The position numbers and the translations under genes are program-made. A stretch of 64,000 nt of DNA, taken from positions 137,515,369-137,579,368 of the forward strand of contig OY755039.1 in NCBI GenBank assembly GCA_963576565.1, written 5' to 3'. Shown one piece after another: positions 35,202-45,059 of this stretch; within the stretch, counting starts at the first letter, position 1, and every line of letters starts with the position of its first letter. The notes beneath the pieces were generated by a model. The model worked only from the letters and a program-made list of their open reading frames with translations, had not been told where the DNA came from and searched no databases. This DNA comes from Aspidapion aeneum. Its lineage: Eukaryota; Arthropoda; Insecta; Coleoptera; Brentidae.

Positions 35202-35369
35202 CATGAGCGTATACAAGGGGGGAGGGGGGCTTGCGGGCAAAAGCCCCCCCACGAATCTAAAAATAGATTATGTTAAAACTATTTATTGTCCTACTTTTTA
35301 ATATGTTAATAAATAAAAGTGGAAAAAATTTCCAAGCCCCTCCAAGGCGATTTTTTGTATACGCCAGTG
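35202..35369. mobile_element. hAT-type MITE, about 168 bases
   Basis: CATGAGCGTATACA on the left mirrors TGTATACGCCAGTG on the right with two mismatches. GTTTCTG lies on both sides (7 shared bases of an expected 8). G-run and C-run tracts follow the left end. Confidence 0.6.
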
Positions 35370-36200
35370 GTTTCTGTATATATATACTTTTATATACTAA
35401 TATGTTGCTTTATACTTTGCTATAACGTTTATTACCTTTACCGTTAAATTTACTATTTATGCAACCCCCCCCCCCCCCAAAATAAATGGCTTACCACCTT
35501 ACTTTAAATATTAATGTTTGAGAACACTAAACTCTCCAGTCTCTCAGAAATAATGATGTTAAGGCCAAAAAAAAAATGCTTTCCGTCCCACCAAACTATC
35601 GAAAAGCTGTAAAAATAGGTACGGGGGTCTCCCCCGAAAATGGGGGGTGATGGGGAAATTTTACAAAAGAATCGGCAAGAATGGTGTCAGGGCCGATTTT
35701 CATGCCGACCAGTCAGTGTTATGTATTTAAAATGAACATAACTTTTTCTCAAAGATTTGATGGCTCATCAGCATATTACTTGTCATTTGTCAACATTCTA
35801 GATGCATCGATGAAAAAACCCGATGAAGAGACTCTCCCATATTAATTTATTCCAAGATTCACAAGTTAAAGACTGACATGTATTTTGAGTATAAAGGGCA
35901 CTAATAAACCTCTCATTCATACCTCATTTCGGAAATAATGTGAAAGTAACTTATTGGCCAGTCTATTTATATTTATCGGGGTTTGTTGGCAAAATGAGTG
36001 AGGGCAAAACGAGGGCCTTCTTAAGTAATTAGACTGCTATTTATCGTTTTTGGCAGACGTCGTCTTCGGGATATATTATTCTCTCTCTTTACATCCTCCT
36101 GCTGAACGTATATTTGCGCTTTTCTGTTATTTCGGCCTCGTGGCATGACGTTGACAACTTTTAGTGTACAGACTATATAAAAAAATTATATTTCATAAAA
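35370..36200. other. No gene seen; homopolymer and repeat debris
   Basis: Contains a C14 run at 35465 and a GGGGGTCTCCCCC-like inverted pair near 35624. The stretch 35690-36180 shows no recognised repeat and may be single copy. Confidence 0.35.
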
Positions 36201-36202
36201 TA

Positions 36203-36899
36203 CAGGGTTTTCCCGTATATTTTTACACCATATCTTAAACGTTTATTTGATTAGATATCAAAATACGATAAATACAAAAGTTTCATAATTTTTTAAGAAG
36301 TTTAAGAATATTTGTGTCAGAATGTCAAAAAGAAATCCTAAATGTCAAAATTTGACAGGTCGATGGTTTTTTAAATAGAACACCCTGTATATTATTTTAG
36401 AATTTTATAGATCTTTTCTTTCTGATTTTAAAAATATATATGTTGAGTTTATTTCGTTAATTAATTTTGGAGATATAATAATATGCCTTTAAATGTTTTA
36501 AAAACATCAAGGCAGCCATAAAAAAGACAATCGATTTGACACAAAAAGTGATGCTATTGTTTTGTCAAATTGTAAAATTTAGTTTTAAGAGCGGTTAAAG
36601 ATGGTTCTTTCCGAGAAAGAAAATCTGGATATATATCATAAACATCAAGGCAGCCATGAAAAACACAATCGCATTGAGACAAAAAGTGATGCTATTCTTT
36701 TTTCATATTTAGTTTTAAGAGTGGTTAAAGATGGTTTTTTCCGAGGAAGAAAATCTGGATACGATTAATTTGTTTTACTCAAATAATGAAAACGCATCTA
36801 TAACTCGCAAAAACTCGTAAAAAATTTTGTATTTATCGTAATTTGATGTCTAGTCAAATAAACGATAGATATGGTGTAAAAATATATGGGAAAACCCTC
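36203..36899. mobile_element. TA-duplicating element with about 85-base inverted ends
   Basis: CAGGGTTTTCCCGTATATTT at the left mirrors ATATGGGAAAACCCTC at the right. The match runs inward past GTGTAAAAATA and ACGATAAATACAAAA, and TA flanks both ends (36201-36202, 36900-36901). Two direct repeats of about 137 bases, starting CATCAAGGCAGCCAT, lie at 36508 and 36645. The second is followed by an ATG frame MVFSEEENLDTINLFYSNNE resembling the start of a DUF4817-type mariner transposase. A relative lies at 57870. Confidence 0.75.
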
Positions 36900-36901
36900 T
36901 A

Positions 36902-37349
36902 TGAGTATTTTAAATAATTACTTTGCACAAAGGTAACAATAGGTACCGATACCCAAGAATTGACATCCTTAATATCATGTTTTTTTCGAAATGCCCTAAA
37001 ACGTCCTTCCTAATAATCCCAACGCTATGTCCTAAAATTCTAACTTTTTTAAGAGATTTATTACATTATGAGCATGATGCCTGGAGAGACTCAATGGTTA
37101 TATATCTCACTCAATGTTGTCCGTGAGAAAAATTCCAGTCAGCTGACTACGCGCTGCCTGTCGATCACAAGAAAAATCAAGAACAATAATTCGGTTAATG
37201 CAACAAGATATGTTGATGATATTTCGATAGATTGGGTCACAATGAGCGCGCCGACCTGCTGCTTGCGTTCGAACAACGGACGACGGCGCCGGCATCGCTG
37301 CTTGTTCTGATACCCCGGTCAAAAAAAGCAAAATTGCAGGAAAACATAT
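36902..37349. other. Unassigned sequence with a GC-rich patch
   Basis: 37220-37320 is GC-rich (GCGCGCCGACC, GACGACGGCGCCGGC). It abuts the 3' end of the minus-strand LINE and could be old flanking sequence. No frame is convincing. Confidence 0.35.
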
Positions 37350-38330
37350 TTTTTATTTAGTCGGTTTAGAACGTTTTTCTACGTTGTCCGACGCCTATTC
37401 TCTACCTCCTTCGATCCTAACAATCATCTTCTGTCAGATTTTTTTGACTCATTGATCTTTGGATTGACTGTTGTCACTCTAGTTTAGGACGCCCTCTTTT
37501 TCTGCGCCCTATTGGTTGCCATTCTAGGACCTGCTTTAGTAATCTTTCGTCGTTCATCAGTTGTACATGGCCGTACCATATCAGTTGCCTTTTAGTGATT
37601 TTATCCGTTATGCTTCCCTCGATTCCCATTCTTTCTTTTATGATCTCATTTCTTATGTGATCTGTTTTAGATATTCTCATTGATCTTCTAATTGCATCCA
37701 TTTCGACACTTTCCATTTTTGCTTTGTATTTTTCTGTTACGCGACAAGTCTCTATTCCATACAACAGCGTGCTTTTCACCATTGTTTCATATATGTTAAA
37801 TTTTACATTATTTTTTATCTCTCTGCTCCATAAAATACTGTTAAGACAACCAATTACCTTTTTTGCTTTTACTATTCTTTTTCCAGTTCTTTACAGTCTG
37901 TTCCTGTCTTATCAAATGTGACACCCAAGTATACATAAGTACTGTGTCTTGTCCACGTTCACTGTTAACCCCCAATTTTTGGTATTCTTCCGTTCACTTT
38001 CTCATCATATACTCCATGTCTTCTTTATCATTAGCTACAATTACTTGGTCGTCAGCAAACTGTAGTGTGTATATGGTAAATCGGTCGTTAAGTTGTATTC
38101 TCATGCCGTGTACTTTACGTTTCCAGTTTTTTAGAGCTACTGCGATATATATTTTAAAAAGAGTTGGAGAGATACAACATCCCTGTCTTAAGCCTTTTGT
38201 TTCCAGAAATTCTTTTGAAAGTCGATTTCCAATTTTAATTTTAGATTTTGACCCTTTGTATAGTTCTTTTATCGCTTTTAGATATTAGTCTGCTCTAACA
38301 CTGTTCATAGTTTTTTACTGGAACGGTATC
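37350..38330 (-). pseudogene. LINE, 3' two-thirds of reverse transcriptase and C terminus
   Basis: Read on the minus strand, coding similarity begins at the Gypsy insertion (38330) just after the DLQKAY box, whose first part is at 44792. It passes through GLRQGCCISPTLF, TLQFADDQVIVANDKEDME (about 38020-38060) and KMESVEMDAIRRSM, and ends with HVQLMNDERLLKQVLEW and GRRKRGRPK (37474-37782). Several frame breaks and a TAG inside mark it as dead. The 3' end lies near an AATAAAAAA stretch at 37350. Confidence 0.85.
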
Positions 38331-38528
38331 ATATTGTTACAAATTTAAGTTATTTAAATTTTATAATTGGAATTTATTTAGGTTTAGTGTAGTATTAGGT
38401 CGATTTATCTTAAGGTTGTATTCTTAGTCTAGGTTTTAGTTGTGTTGTCTGTGGCTTGTGGTCGCGGTAGTGCGGGAACTTTCCGGACGTCGAAGGCTGC
38501 CGGAAAGTTCGAGAGAGATGGACGATTC

Positions 38529-38536
38529 TATATATA
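38529..38536 (+). promoter_or_regulatory. TATA box of the 5' LTR
   Basis: TATATATA is followed about 30 bases later by CAGTCAGTCAC, which fits an insect TATA plus initiator promoter. The equivalent in the 3' LTR is at 44578-44585. Confidence 0.7.
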
Positions 38537-38688
38537 GGGCCGGGGTCGCGCACCAGGCAGTCAGTCACAGATAACCTGCTGTAGTGGTCGTGAGATATTA
38601 ACACGAAGTTAATAGACCGATTATAGTAGTGAATTATTAGCAAGTTATTCGTAAGTTTAAGTGCGTGTTTTTGTACATAATTTGTCGA

Positions 38689-38694
38689 AATAAA
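38689..38694 (+). promoter_or_regulatory. AATAAA polyadenylation signal in 5' LTR only
   Basis: The hexamer lies within a 13-base segment (GAAATAAATTGAC) that the 3' LTR lacks, where sequence jumps from TTTGTC to GTATCG. Confidence 0.75.
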
Positions 38695-38753
38695 TTGACG
38701 TATCGTTTTCAACAATTGCGAGTTTTAATTTGTCGTTGTGAACCCGTAACAAT

Positions 38754-38771
38754 TGGTGTCAGAAGTGAGAT
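38754..38771 (+). promoter_or_regulatory. Primer binding site, probably tRNA-Leu
   Basis: TGGTGTCAGAAGTGAGAT starts two bases after the LTR. Its complement ends TTCTGACACCA, which fits a leucine tRNA 3' end. The tRNA identity is from memory and should be treated as tentative. Confidence 0.6.
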
Positions 38772-38969
38772 TAAAATAAATAAATAGTGCAAAGACTATC
38801 CTTACACAGTACCACCGGCTAGGACAATTAAAAAGAAGAACAGTAAGTGATTTTGCCAGAATATTCGGAACTGAATAGTGCAAAGACTACCCTTACATAT
38901 TACCACCGGATAGGACAATTGGACAGAAAAAACAGTAAGTGATTTTTCCAGAATATTCGAAGAAGTTCG

Positions 38970-39700
38970 ATATTGTTTTATTCAAAAACTAAAACAGATA
39001 TTTAAGAACCGACTTCGACATTAACTTTACAGTCCAAAAATTGATAATTAGAGAGATTTTCTAGAATATTCTATAACATTCTACGACGTTCTATTCAAAA
39101 ACTAGAAGAGGTATACAAATACCGACTTCGACATTAGATTAGTAATTTTAAAAGTAAGAATCAGAAAGAATTTCTAGAACATTCCATCACTTTCTACGAC
39201 GCTCTATTCGAAAACCAGAAAAAATATCCAAAAAAAAAGAGACTTCGACATTAGCTTAGTAATTTCAAAAGTAAGAACTAAAAAGAATTTCTAGAAGATT
39301 CCATAACATTCTACGACGTTCTATTCAAAAACTAGAAGAGATATACAAATACCGATTTCGACATTAGTTTAGTTATTTCAAAAGTAAGAATTAGAAAGAA
39401 TTTCTAGAAGATTCCATAACATTCTACGACGTTCTATTCAAAAACTAGAAGAGATATACAAATACCGACTTCGACAGTAGCTTAGTTATTTTAAAAGTAA
39501 GAATTAGAAATTATTTCTAGAATATTCCATAACATTCTACGACGGTCTATTCGAGAACCAAAAGAGATAATCAAAAAGTGACTTCTACATTTGCCTAGTA
39601 GCAGAAAGAGTAGCATTTACCAGTATATTCCAGAACATTCCATTTGGTTCTATTTAAGAATTGGAAGAGATATTGAAAAACCGACTTCGACATTCGCTTT
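38970..39700 (+). repeat. Tandem repeat of about 115 bases in the Gypsy leader
   Basis: About six diverged units share the phrases TTCTATTCAAAAACTAGAAG, ACCGACTTCGACATTAG, AAAAGTAAGAATTAGAAAG and ATTCCATAACATTCTACGAC. TTCTATTC-type marks lie near 38973, 39090, 39206, 39321, 39435, 39548 and 39648. It lies between the primer site and gag. Confidence 0.85.
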
Positions 39701-39740
39701 ATAGCCCTAAAATAGACGTTGTAAGTGATTTATCAGGAAG

Positions 39741-40373
39741 TTGATGCTTACTAGACAAGGATCGGCAAAGATGGAAGATCTAACTAAAATGATACAGGCT
39801 CTAGCAGCTCAAATGGCTCAAAATCAGAACGATATGAAACAGACCATGGAAGAAAACTTCGATCAGATAAAGAGCAAGTCCGAACAGCTGAGAGAAGAGT
39901 TCAAGACTGCAACCGAAGACCTTAAGGAAGAAATAACCCAAAGAATGCATGGTGTAGAACAAAAGGTACAAAATAATTTGCAGAATGTAGAAGAAACGGT
40001 ACAAAATGTTAAAGAGAAGGTACAAAATGTTGAAGAAAAGGTACAACATGTTGAAGAAAAAGTGGAGAACGAACTACAGAATGTAAGGGAAGAAGTTTTT
40101 CAAACCATGGAAGAAAAATTCCAGGACGTGTCGAAACAGCTTATACAGCTTCAGAAAGAACACAACAAAATAAAAGCTCAGGGATGTGTCGTGAATTCCA
40201 ACCAGAACATTAAGCCTCCAAATTTTGACGGTACGTCCTCGTGGTCCACCTACAAACAACAATTTGAAGCTGCCGCCGCTGCAAATGGTTGGGACGAGGA
40301 CGAAAAAGCTAGAGCGTTGTTAGTAGCTCTACGGGAACTTGCACTCGGACTTTTACGGATATCAGGAGACTGA
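39741..40373 (+). pseudogene. gag: gag, first part, coiled coil
   Basis: The frame starts MMLTRQGSAKMEDL. A long heptad-rich segment (residues about 25-150, with repeats of the type VQNVEEKVQ) should form a coiled coil. The capsid start follows: NIKPPNFDGTSSWSTYKQQF, then EDEKARALLVALREL. The frame ends at TGA in SGD*, right where the capsid should continue. The next coding segment is in another frame and begins further into the capsid, so sequence has been lost between them. Confidence 0.85.
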
Positions 40374-40657
40374 TGTACTTGGCTTACCCAGAAATGCCAG
40401 AAAATTACAGAGATCCCTTCACGGTAGATCGCTTTATTAACGGCTTGCGAGACACGGACTTAGCAAAATTACTTCGTCGAGAACGCTTCCATAACAGTAG
40501 TGAAGTGTTGATTCGAGCCCTTGAAATTGAATCATCAAATAATATGTCCAGGCCAAAAGTAAGAGCTGTTTCAGGAGGGAGAAGAAATGAGCACTGGAGA
40601 CGAGTTCAACTTAAAAACGCTAAATCAACTGTTTCAATCACTGATAGAGAAGATTGA
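40357..40657 (+). pseudogene. gag: gag, second part (capsid end)
   Basis: In the shifted frame the sequence reads DIRRLMYLAYPEMP, then DPFTVDRFINGLRD, LAKLLRRERF and EVLIRALEIESS, the usual end of an insect Gypsy capsid. Roughly 50 residues expected between VALREL and DIRRL are missing, and the frame changes at the junction near 40355. It overlaps the start of the pol frame. Confidence 0.8.
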
Positions 40658-42911
40658 TTCTTTGAAAGAAAGTAGACGATCCCCTCCAAATGTAAAGTGT
40701 TTCAGATGCGGACGTACAGGGCATATTCAACGCGATTGTCGTGTCCAAATGAGGTCTCGCTCACCATCTAGTGGCACAGAGTACCGAAGAAGAGATCAGG
40801 AAAAACTAAAACTAGTCAACGCAGAGGGGCGGGTGTTGGCTAAGGGGAATTTAGCCCCCAAAATTTACTCTATCAAGAGCTTAAAACATACTGCTGACAG
40901 TCTTAACATCGACGGACTTATTAATGGAAGAAAAGTTAATATAACAGTAGACACTGGTGCTGCCATATCATTGCTTAAGTTCAAAATTGCAACGAGATAT
41001 AAAATTCGACCAACAGAAAAGAAAATAACACTTAAGACTGTGACTGGAGAATCCGCCGACGTGTTGGGGCAGACAGACATAGACCTACAGCTGGGGAGGT
41101 TGAAGATTCGCCACTCGGTATTAGTTGCAGACATAGAAGACGAATTTATTTTGGGAATGGACCTGATAAGTAAACATGGATTTGCGTTTGATAATAAACT
41201 TAATACCCTAAGATTTGGGAACGAAGAGTTCATTTTGTCAAATAGTCACATCAATAAAGAACCAATTAAGGTGGTGGCAGTATGCACAACAAGACTAGTC
41301 GGTAACAGTGAGACCATAATATTTGGGAGGCTGGAAAGTAAAACATCAAGCTGCGTCGGACTCATAAGCCAACAAAACACACCCAACACCTACCTCGTTG
41401 CAAAATCACTAGTTAAAACCGATAAACACATCCCGATTAGAGTCGCCAATATTTTCCCAAATAGTGTCATAATTAATAAGGGGGAGGTGGTAGCATTATT
41501 TGAACCAGTACAGAAAGTAACAAGATGTGAAGAGCCAACTTCCGAGGATACAAGCAAGTTACCAATGGAGGTACTTCAGCAATTTGAGTCAACTTGGCAA
41601 CATCTCACTCCAGAAGAATTTAGTAAAGCGAGAGAGTTTATAGAAGAACAAAGTAATATTTTCGAAACTAGGAGTAGTTCGGGACGCACAAACCTTATTC
41701 AACATGCTATCAACACTGGCGATGCCCAACCGATAAGACTACCAATGGCCAAGCAAGAAGAAGTTCACAATCTCATTAATAAAATGCTCAGCGACGGTGT
41801 TATTGAAGAGTCATCAAGTCCTTGGTCATCTCCTGTGGTGTTGGTCACTAAAAAGGATGGAAGTACTAGATTTTGTGTCGACTACAGGAAACTTAACGAT
41901 GTGACCAAGAAAGATAGTTACCCACTGCCAAGAATAGACGACACATTAACAACATTGGCAGGATCATATTGGTTTTCTACTCTTGACCTGAAAAGTGGGT
42001 ATTGGCAAGTAGGAATCTTTGAAAGAGATAAAGAGAAGACTGCATTCTCTGCTGGAAGTGGACTTTATCAGTTTAATGTGATGCCATTTGGCCTGTGCAA
42101 TGCCCCAGCTACATTTGAAAGACTAATGGAAGTCGTTCTACGAGGCCTTACTTGGAAAACCTGCCTAGTCTATTTGGATGATGTCATAGTAATGGGGAAA
42201 TCATTTCAAGATCATCTAGATAATTTACGAGAAGTATTCTCAAGAATCAGGAACGCAAATCTTAAATTGAACTCAAAGAAATGTTTTCTGTTCCAAGAAA
42301 AAGTTGAGTTCCTGGGTCACGTCGTTTCCCGAGAAGGCATCCATACCGACGAAAAGAAGTTACAGGCAATAAAAGAATGGCCTCAACCTCGTGACAAACA
42401 TGAATTGAGAAGCTTTTTGGGTCTGTGTACATACTACAGACGATTTGTAGAAGGATTCGCCAAAATAGCGTTTCCATTACATATGCTTACAGAAGATAAA
42501 GCTTCTTACAAATGGAATACCGAATGTGACCAAGCATTTAGAAGACTAAAAGCAGCATTATGTTCTAGTCCGATTCTTGCATATCCCATTCCAAAAGGAA
42601 AATTCATATTAGATACTGATGCGAGCAACGATGGCATAGGAGCAGTACTCTCCCAAGTACAAGATGGAGAAGAACGGGTCATCGAATTTTTCAGCAAGAA
42701 GCTATCCAAACCAGAGAGAAATTATTGTGTTACTAGAAAGGAGCTCCTAGCCATAGTTAAATCCGTAGATCACTTTCACAAATATCTCTACGGACAAGAG
42801 TTTCTGATTAGAACGGATCATGCTGCGTTACAGTGGCTCATGAAAATGAAACAACCTGAGGGGCAAGTCGCGAGATGGATAGAAGCTACAACAATACCAT
42901 TATCAAATTAA
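40587..42911 (+). pseudogene. pol: pol: zinc knuckle, protease, reverse transcriptase, RNase H
   Basis: A 774-codon frame starts at MSTGDEFN. Order of domains: a CCHC knuckle CFRCGRTGHIQRDC (residues about 38-51), aspartic protease with TVDTGAAISLL (about 122), then reverse transcriptase with WSSPVVLVTKKDGS, FCVDYRKLN, MPFGLCNAPATFERLM and the catalytic YLDDVIVMG. RNase H follows with ILDTDASNDGIGAVLSQ, RKELLAIVKSV and RTDHAALQWL. The knuckle normally belongs to gag. The frame ends prematurely after RWIE near 42882, where a shift leads into the integrase frame. Confidence 0.93.
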
Positions 42912-44244
42912 GCACCGAGCGGGAAGGGTGCATAATAATGCAGATGCATTGTCCAGAAGACCTTGCCCTGAGGATTGTAAACATTGTAGGAAAATTGACC
43001 AGAAAGAAGGAATTACCTACGTGCGCCAGATAAAGTTAGAACCAGATGAAGAATGGATGTCGGCTTCGATTAGAACCACACAACATAACGACAAAGATGT
43101 AGGACCTATCTTGCGATTGAAAGAAGAGAACAAGCCACGACCATCATGGCAAGATATCGCAAACCAAGGGGTGATATTCAAATCACTGTGGGCACAATGG
43201 GATTCACTGATAGTAGAAGAAAACATCCTTAAACGTGCCTGGGAAAGTGCCGATGGCCTTACTGTGATCAATCAAGTAATGGTTCCTAGGAGCATGGTAG
43301 ACAATATAATGGCCGAATGCCATGGTGGAAAATCAGGCGCGCACTTAGGCATAAATAAAACCATGGACAAAATTCGAAACCGATTTTATTGGGTCAATTA
43401 CTTTCAAGATGTGAATAACTGGTGCCGCCGATGTTCGACTTGTGCAGGCAGCCAAGGTCCCAAAACAAGGTTCAGAGGTCAAATGAAACAATATAACGTA
43501 GGTCTGCCATTCGAACGCATTGCTATTGATGTGGCCGGACCATTTCCAGAATCTAAAAAGGGCAACAAATACATCCTTGTTGTCATGGATTATTTTAGCA
43601 AATGGCCAGAAGTTTTTGCTTTGCCTAACCAAGAGGCCGCTACAGTTGCAGAAGTTCTGGTAAATGATGTTTTCAGCCGATTTGGCATTTCTTTGGAACT
43701 ACATTCAGATCAAGGAAGAAACTTTGAATCAAAGCTCTTCCAGAATCTCTGTGACCTTTTAGGAATAAATAAAACACGGACTACTGCTTTGCATCCGCAG
43801 TCAGATGGCATGGTTGAAAGATTTAATAAAACAATAGAGGAACATATTTGCAAAGTTGTTGATGAGCACCAAACAGATTGGGACCAATATATTCCATTGT
43901 TTTTGATGGCCTATAGAACTGCCATTCACAATACGACAGGAGCTACTCCATCTAGTATCCTGTTTGGTAGAGAACTGCGTTTACCATGTGATATCATGTT
44001 TGGTTCACCTGAAGAAGCACACTTAGAGGTTAATGACTATGTCGAACGTTTAAGGCAAAAGCTGCACGATATCCATGAAGTGGTTAGAGAGCGAATAGCA
44101 ATAGCCAGTGACCGCATGAAAGCCAGATATGACCTGAAAGCAAACTCTTCAGGGTTCAAAGAGAATGATCAAGTCTGGCTATACAATCCTCAACGCAAGA
44201 AAGGAAGATCACCTGTTGACACCACCATGGGAAGGGCCTTATAA
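42883..44244 (+). pseudogene. pol: pol: RNase H tail and integrase
   Basis: The frame is open from 42883 (LQQYHYQIKHR, HNNADALSRRP), with the first ATG at 42928. The integrase zinc region has H-x-H in CHGGKSGAHLG and C-x2-C in WCRRCSTCAG. The core shows the DDE triad: D in IAIDVAGPF, D in LHSDQGRNF and E in GMVERFNKT. The product stops at GRAL* (44244) after a shift near 44205, so its C-terminal module is in another frame. It transposes by DNA strand transfer in intact relatives. Confidence 0.93.
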
Positions 44245-44371
44245 AGTTGTTAAGAGAATTAATGATGTAGTCTACCGAATCCAGAGAAGCCCGAAGTCCA
44301 AGATGAAAGTTGTTCATCTAGACAGACTAAAACCTTACCTGGGAAATGTTGATCGAGACGATCAAACCTGA
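44207..44371 (+). pseudogene. pol: Integrase C-terminal GPY/F module, shifted frame
   Basis: PPWEGPYKVVKRINDVVYRI is followed by KVVHLDRLKPYLG, the GPY/F module typical of Ty3/Gypsy integrases. It is out of frame with the catalytic core, a third coding break in the element. TGA lies just before the polypurine tract. Confidence 0.88.
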
Positions 44372-44383
44372 AGAGGAGGATAG
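44371..44383 (+). promoter_or_regulatory. Polypurine tract
   Basis: AAGAGGAGGATAG ends immediately before the 3' LTR, the expected site of plus-strand priming. Confidence 0.85.
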
Positions 44384-44787
44384 TGTTACAAATTTAAGTT
44401 ATTTAAATTTTATAATTGGAATTTATTTAGTTTTAGTGTAGTATTAGGTCGATTTATCTTAAGGTTGTATTCTTAGTCTAGGTTTTAGTTGCGTTGTCTG
44501 TGGCTTGTGGTCGCGGTAGTGCGGGAACTTTCCGGACGTCGAAGGCTGCCGGAAAGTTCGAGAGAGATGGACGATCCTATATATAGGGCCGGGGTCGCGC
44601 ACCAGGCAGTCAGTCACAGATAACCTGCTGTAGTGGTCGTGAGATATTAACACGAAGTTAATAGACCGATTATAGTAGTGAATTATTAGCAAGTTATTCG
44701 TAAGTTTAAGTGCGTGTTTTTGTACATAATTTGTCGTATCGTTTTCAACAATTGCGAGTTTTAATTTGTCGTTGTGAACCCGTAACA
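44384..44787 (+). repeat. 3' LTR, 404 bases
   Basis: Identical to the 5' LTR except for three substitutions (TTTAG/GTTTAG context, GTTGC/GTTGT, GATCC/GATTC) and the missing 13 bases that include AATAAA. Confidence 0.97.
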
Positions 44788-44791
44788 ATAT

Positions 44792-44978
44792 GCTTTTTGT
44801 AGGTCCACAAAGGAAACATGAGTCTCTATATTTATGGCGCTCCTTTTCTCAATTACTTGTTTAAGACAAAAAACATTATCACAACAAGATCTGCCAGCAC
44901 GAAACCCACTTTGCTCTTCTTCTTCTTGTTCATGAAAATCATTATCTATTAGATCTCTAAGAATCCTACCGTACACAA
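44792..44978 (-). pseudogene. LINE, reverse transcriptase start, split by the Gypsy insertion
   Basis: The minus strand reads YGRILRDLIDNDF, then EEEEQSGFRAGRSCCDN, the fingers region of a non-LTR reverse transcriptase, and HVSFVDLQKAY up to the LTR. The next residues of that motif lie across the element at 38330, so one LINE was cut in two. Its 5' side ends near 44978 at a mariner remnant. Confidence 0.88.
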
Positions 44979-45059
44979 GAAAATAACTTTACCAAAATGG
45001 CAAACCATAAGAATAACGAAAAAAGATTTTGCGAACCGTAGAATGGTCGAAAAAAAATG

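Larger units (their letters stand above)
38335..38751 (+). repeat. 5' LTR, 417 bases
   Basis: Begins TGTTACAAATTTAAG and ends GAACCCGTAACA. It contains a heat-shock-like inverted pair GGAACTTTCC / GGAAAGTTCG near 38475-38510, a TATATATA box at 38529, a CAGTCAGTCAC initiator-like sequence at 38557-38568 and AATAAA at 38689. Confidence 0.97.
38335..44787 (+). mobile_element. Ty3/Gypsy LTR retrotransposon, 6453 bases
   Basis: Two direct LTRs begin TGTTAC and end GTAACA. The element is flanked by a 4-base duplication ATAT (38331-38334 and 44788-44791). The order is LTR, tRNA-type primer site, long repetitive leader, gag, zinc knuckle, protease, reverse transcriptase, RNase H, integrase, polypurine tract, LTR. 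Integrase after RNase H places it in Ty3/Gypsy. No envelope gene is present. The LTRs differ at three bases and one 13-base indel, so insertion is recent, but three coding breaks make it defective. Confidence 0.97.

Noticed and set aside
37863..38288. 141-codon plus-strand frame
   Set aside because: Antisense of the degraded minus-strand LINE.
38410..38715. Minus-strand frame in the LTR, repeated at 44459
   Set aside because: It lies in non-coding LTR sequence and is antisense to the element.
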